A stretch of 15,825 nucleotides of DNA from Actinomycetales bacterium (GTDB lineage: Bacteria > Actinomycetota > Actinomycetes > Mycobacteriales > Mycobacteriaceae). The position numbers and the translations under genes are program-made. The number at the start of each line of letters is the position of its first letter. The stretch's first letter is position 1. Location of the stretch: contig DUTZ01000114.1 of NCBI GenBank assembly GCA_012841845.1, positions 1 to 15,825 of the forward strand. The letters run 5' to 3'. Positions 15,210-15,825 of the stretch are shown piece by piece. The notes below the pieces were generated by a model. That model was not told the origin of the DNA. It saw only the letters and a program-made list of their open reading frames with translations, and did not search any database.

Positions 15210-15825
15210 TCACCGGCCCCGCGGGCACCGGCCCGCGGCGTCGGTGAGGGCGTCGTGGTCGTCGACCGTCACGGGTAGCCCGTAGGCGACGGCGGCCGTG
15301 AGGTAGCGGGCCGCATAGAAGCAGTGCCGGTCGGGGGCCGGGGGCATCCAGTCAGCGGGCGTGGAGTCGCTCTTGCGCGTGTTCACCGATCCCGCCACGG
15401 CCACGAGGTTGCGGTCCATGTCGTTGGCGAACGCGGCCCGGAGCCCGGCCGGCCACCGCCAGGCGCCCAGGTCCCACGCGGCGGAGAGCGGGTAGACGTG
15501 ATCGACGTGGATGCCCCGTAGGCCCGCGCGCTCCACGTCGACGATCCGGCCGGTGTACGGGTCGACCAGCAGCCCACCGCTCACCGCGCACGCCTCGCCG
15601 GGGACGGCCGCCGCGCGGACGAGGTCGCGGGCCAACACGTCCAGCCGGGTCGAGCAGCCGTTCCCGGACCCCGGCGCGCCGGTGGTGTCGCTCCACGCCG
15701 GGCCGAACACACACGCCGAGGCTCCGGAGCAGTCCCGCTCGTAACCCGGCCGGCGTGGCCGTTCGGGAACCACCTCGACGGCGACGAGCAGGGCCTGCAC
15801 CGCGGCGCGGTCGGGACTGCCGGGC
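15210..15825 (-). CDS. HNH endonuclease family protein, DUF1524/GmrSD C-terminal-like (5' partial)
   Basis: The frame is open to the right edge, so the N-terminus, including any signal peptide, is missing. The first internal GTG (15800) is probably not the start, because the conserved region continues upstream as SPDRAAVQALLVAVEV. Numbering from that GTG, the family motifs are GYERD (19-23), CVFGPAW (30-36), GCSTRLDVLARDL (48-60), DPYTGR (80-85), the beta-beta-alpha-metal core HVDHVYPLSAAWDLGA (98-113, catalytic-type Asp100-His101), FANDMDRNL (124-132), NTRKSD (140-145) and ADWMPP (149-154). Paired cysteines at about 24, 30, 49, 71 and 160 suggest disulfides in a secreted protein, as is usual for small actinobacterial members. 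The function is probably nuclease; the target is unknown. It converges on deaD with 52 bases between stops. Confidence 0.85.
   Translation of the reverse strand, partial: PGSPDRAAVQALLVAVEVVPERPRRPGYERDCSGASACVFGPAWSDTTGAPGSGNGCSTRLDVLARDLVRAAAVPGEACAVSGGLLVDPYTGRIVDVERAGLRGIHVDHVYPLSAAWDLGAWRWPAGLRAAFANDMDRNLVAVAGSVNTRKSDSTPADWMPPAPDRHCFYAARYLTAAVAYGLPVTVDDHDALTDAAGRCPRGR
15219..15238. terminator. GC-rich hairpin over the end of the HNH gene, possible deaD terminator
   Basis: CCGCGGGC (15219-15226) pairs perfectly with GCCCGCGG (15231-15238) around a four-base loop. It lies about 60 bases after the deaD stop but inside the last codons of the convergent HNH gene, and has no T-tract. In DNA this GC-rich such stems also arise by chance, so the terminator role is weakly supported. 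Confidence 0.25.

Noticed and set aside
1..15825. tRNA, rRNA, CRISPR array, insertion sequence or prophage
   Set aside because: No cloverleaf-like segment, direct-repeat array, transposase or integrase motif, or terminal inverted repeat was seen on either strand.

Overview
This is an ordinary chromosomal stretch of a high-GC actinobacterium. GTG starts, a single-chain Kgd-type 2-oxoglutarate dehydrogenase E1 fused to an acyltransferase domain, and the gene neighbourhood point to the Mycobacteriales (Dietzia, Gordonia, Rhodococcus or Mycobacterium relatives). The genus cannot be fixed from the sequence alone. Coding density is very high, no gene-free gap exceeds about 135 bases, and I see no RNA gene, insertion sequence, CRISPR array or prophage.

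Layout. The left edge holds the C-terminal end of a membrane protein, probably an ABC-type permease. It meets a convergent CorA magnesium channel gene so closely that the two stop codons share the four bases CTAG. A divergent gene encodes a lipoprotein with a glycine-betaine-binding (OpuAC-like) fold and no transporter partner in view. It converges on kgd across a long GC-rich hairpin. kgd (2481-6365, minus) encodes the large TCA-cycle enzyme, and behind it in the same direction lies a small conserved membrane protein. From memory, corA, an LpqZ-type lipoprotein, kgd, this membrane protein and deaD occur in the same order in M. tuberculosis (Rv1239c, Rv1244, Rv1248c, Rv1249c, Rv1253), so the flanks look like an old conserved framework.

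Between the membrane protein and deaD sits an accessory-looking cassette. It has a flavin-dependent sugar-lactone oxidase (minus) facing a TetR regulator, followed on the plus strand by a fold-type III PLP enzyme, an M20 metallopeptidase and an MFS exporter. The last three are joined by ATGA and GTGA overlaps and so are probably translationally coupled. A plausible but unproven reading is a regulated unit that deacylates or hydrolyses an amino-acid conjugate, acts on the freed amino acid, and exports a product. The right side has a DEAD-box RNA helicase with a DbpA-type RNA-binding domain and an Arg/Gly/Asp-rich tail. It converges on a partial gene for a probably secreted HNH (DUF1524-type) nuclease cut by the window edge.

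Regulation. Several starts lie only a few bases downstream of TAnnnT -10 elements, including TetR, the PLP enzyme, deaD and probably the lactone oxidase. This suggests leaderless or nearly leaderless transcripts, as is common in actinobacteria. None of these promoters has a convincing -35 box.
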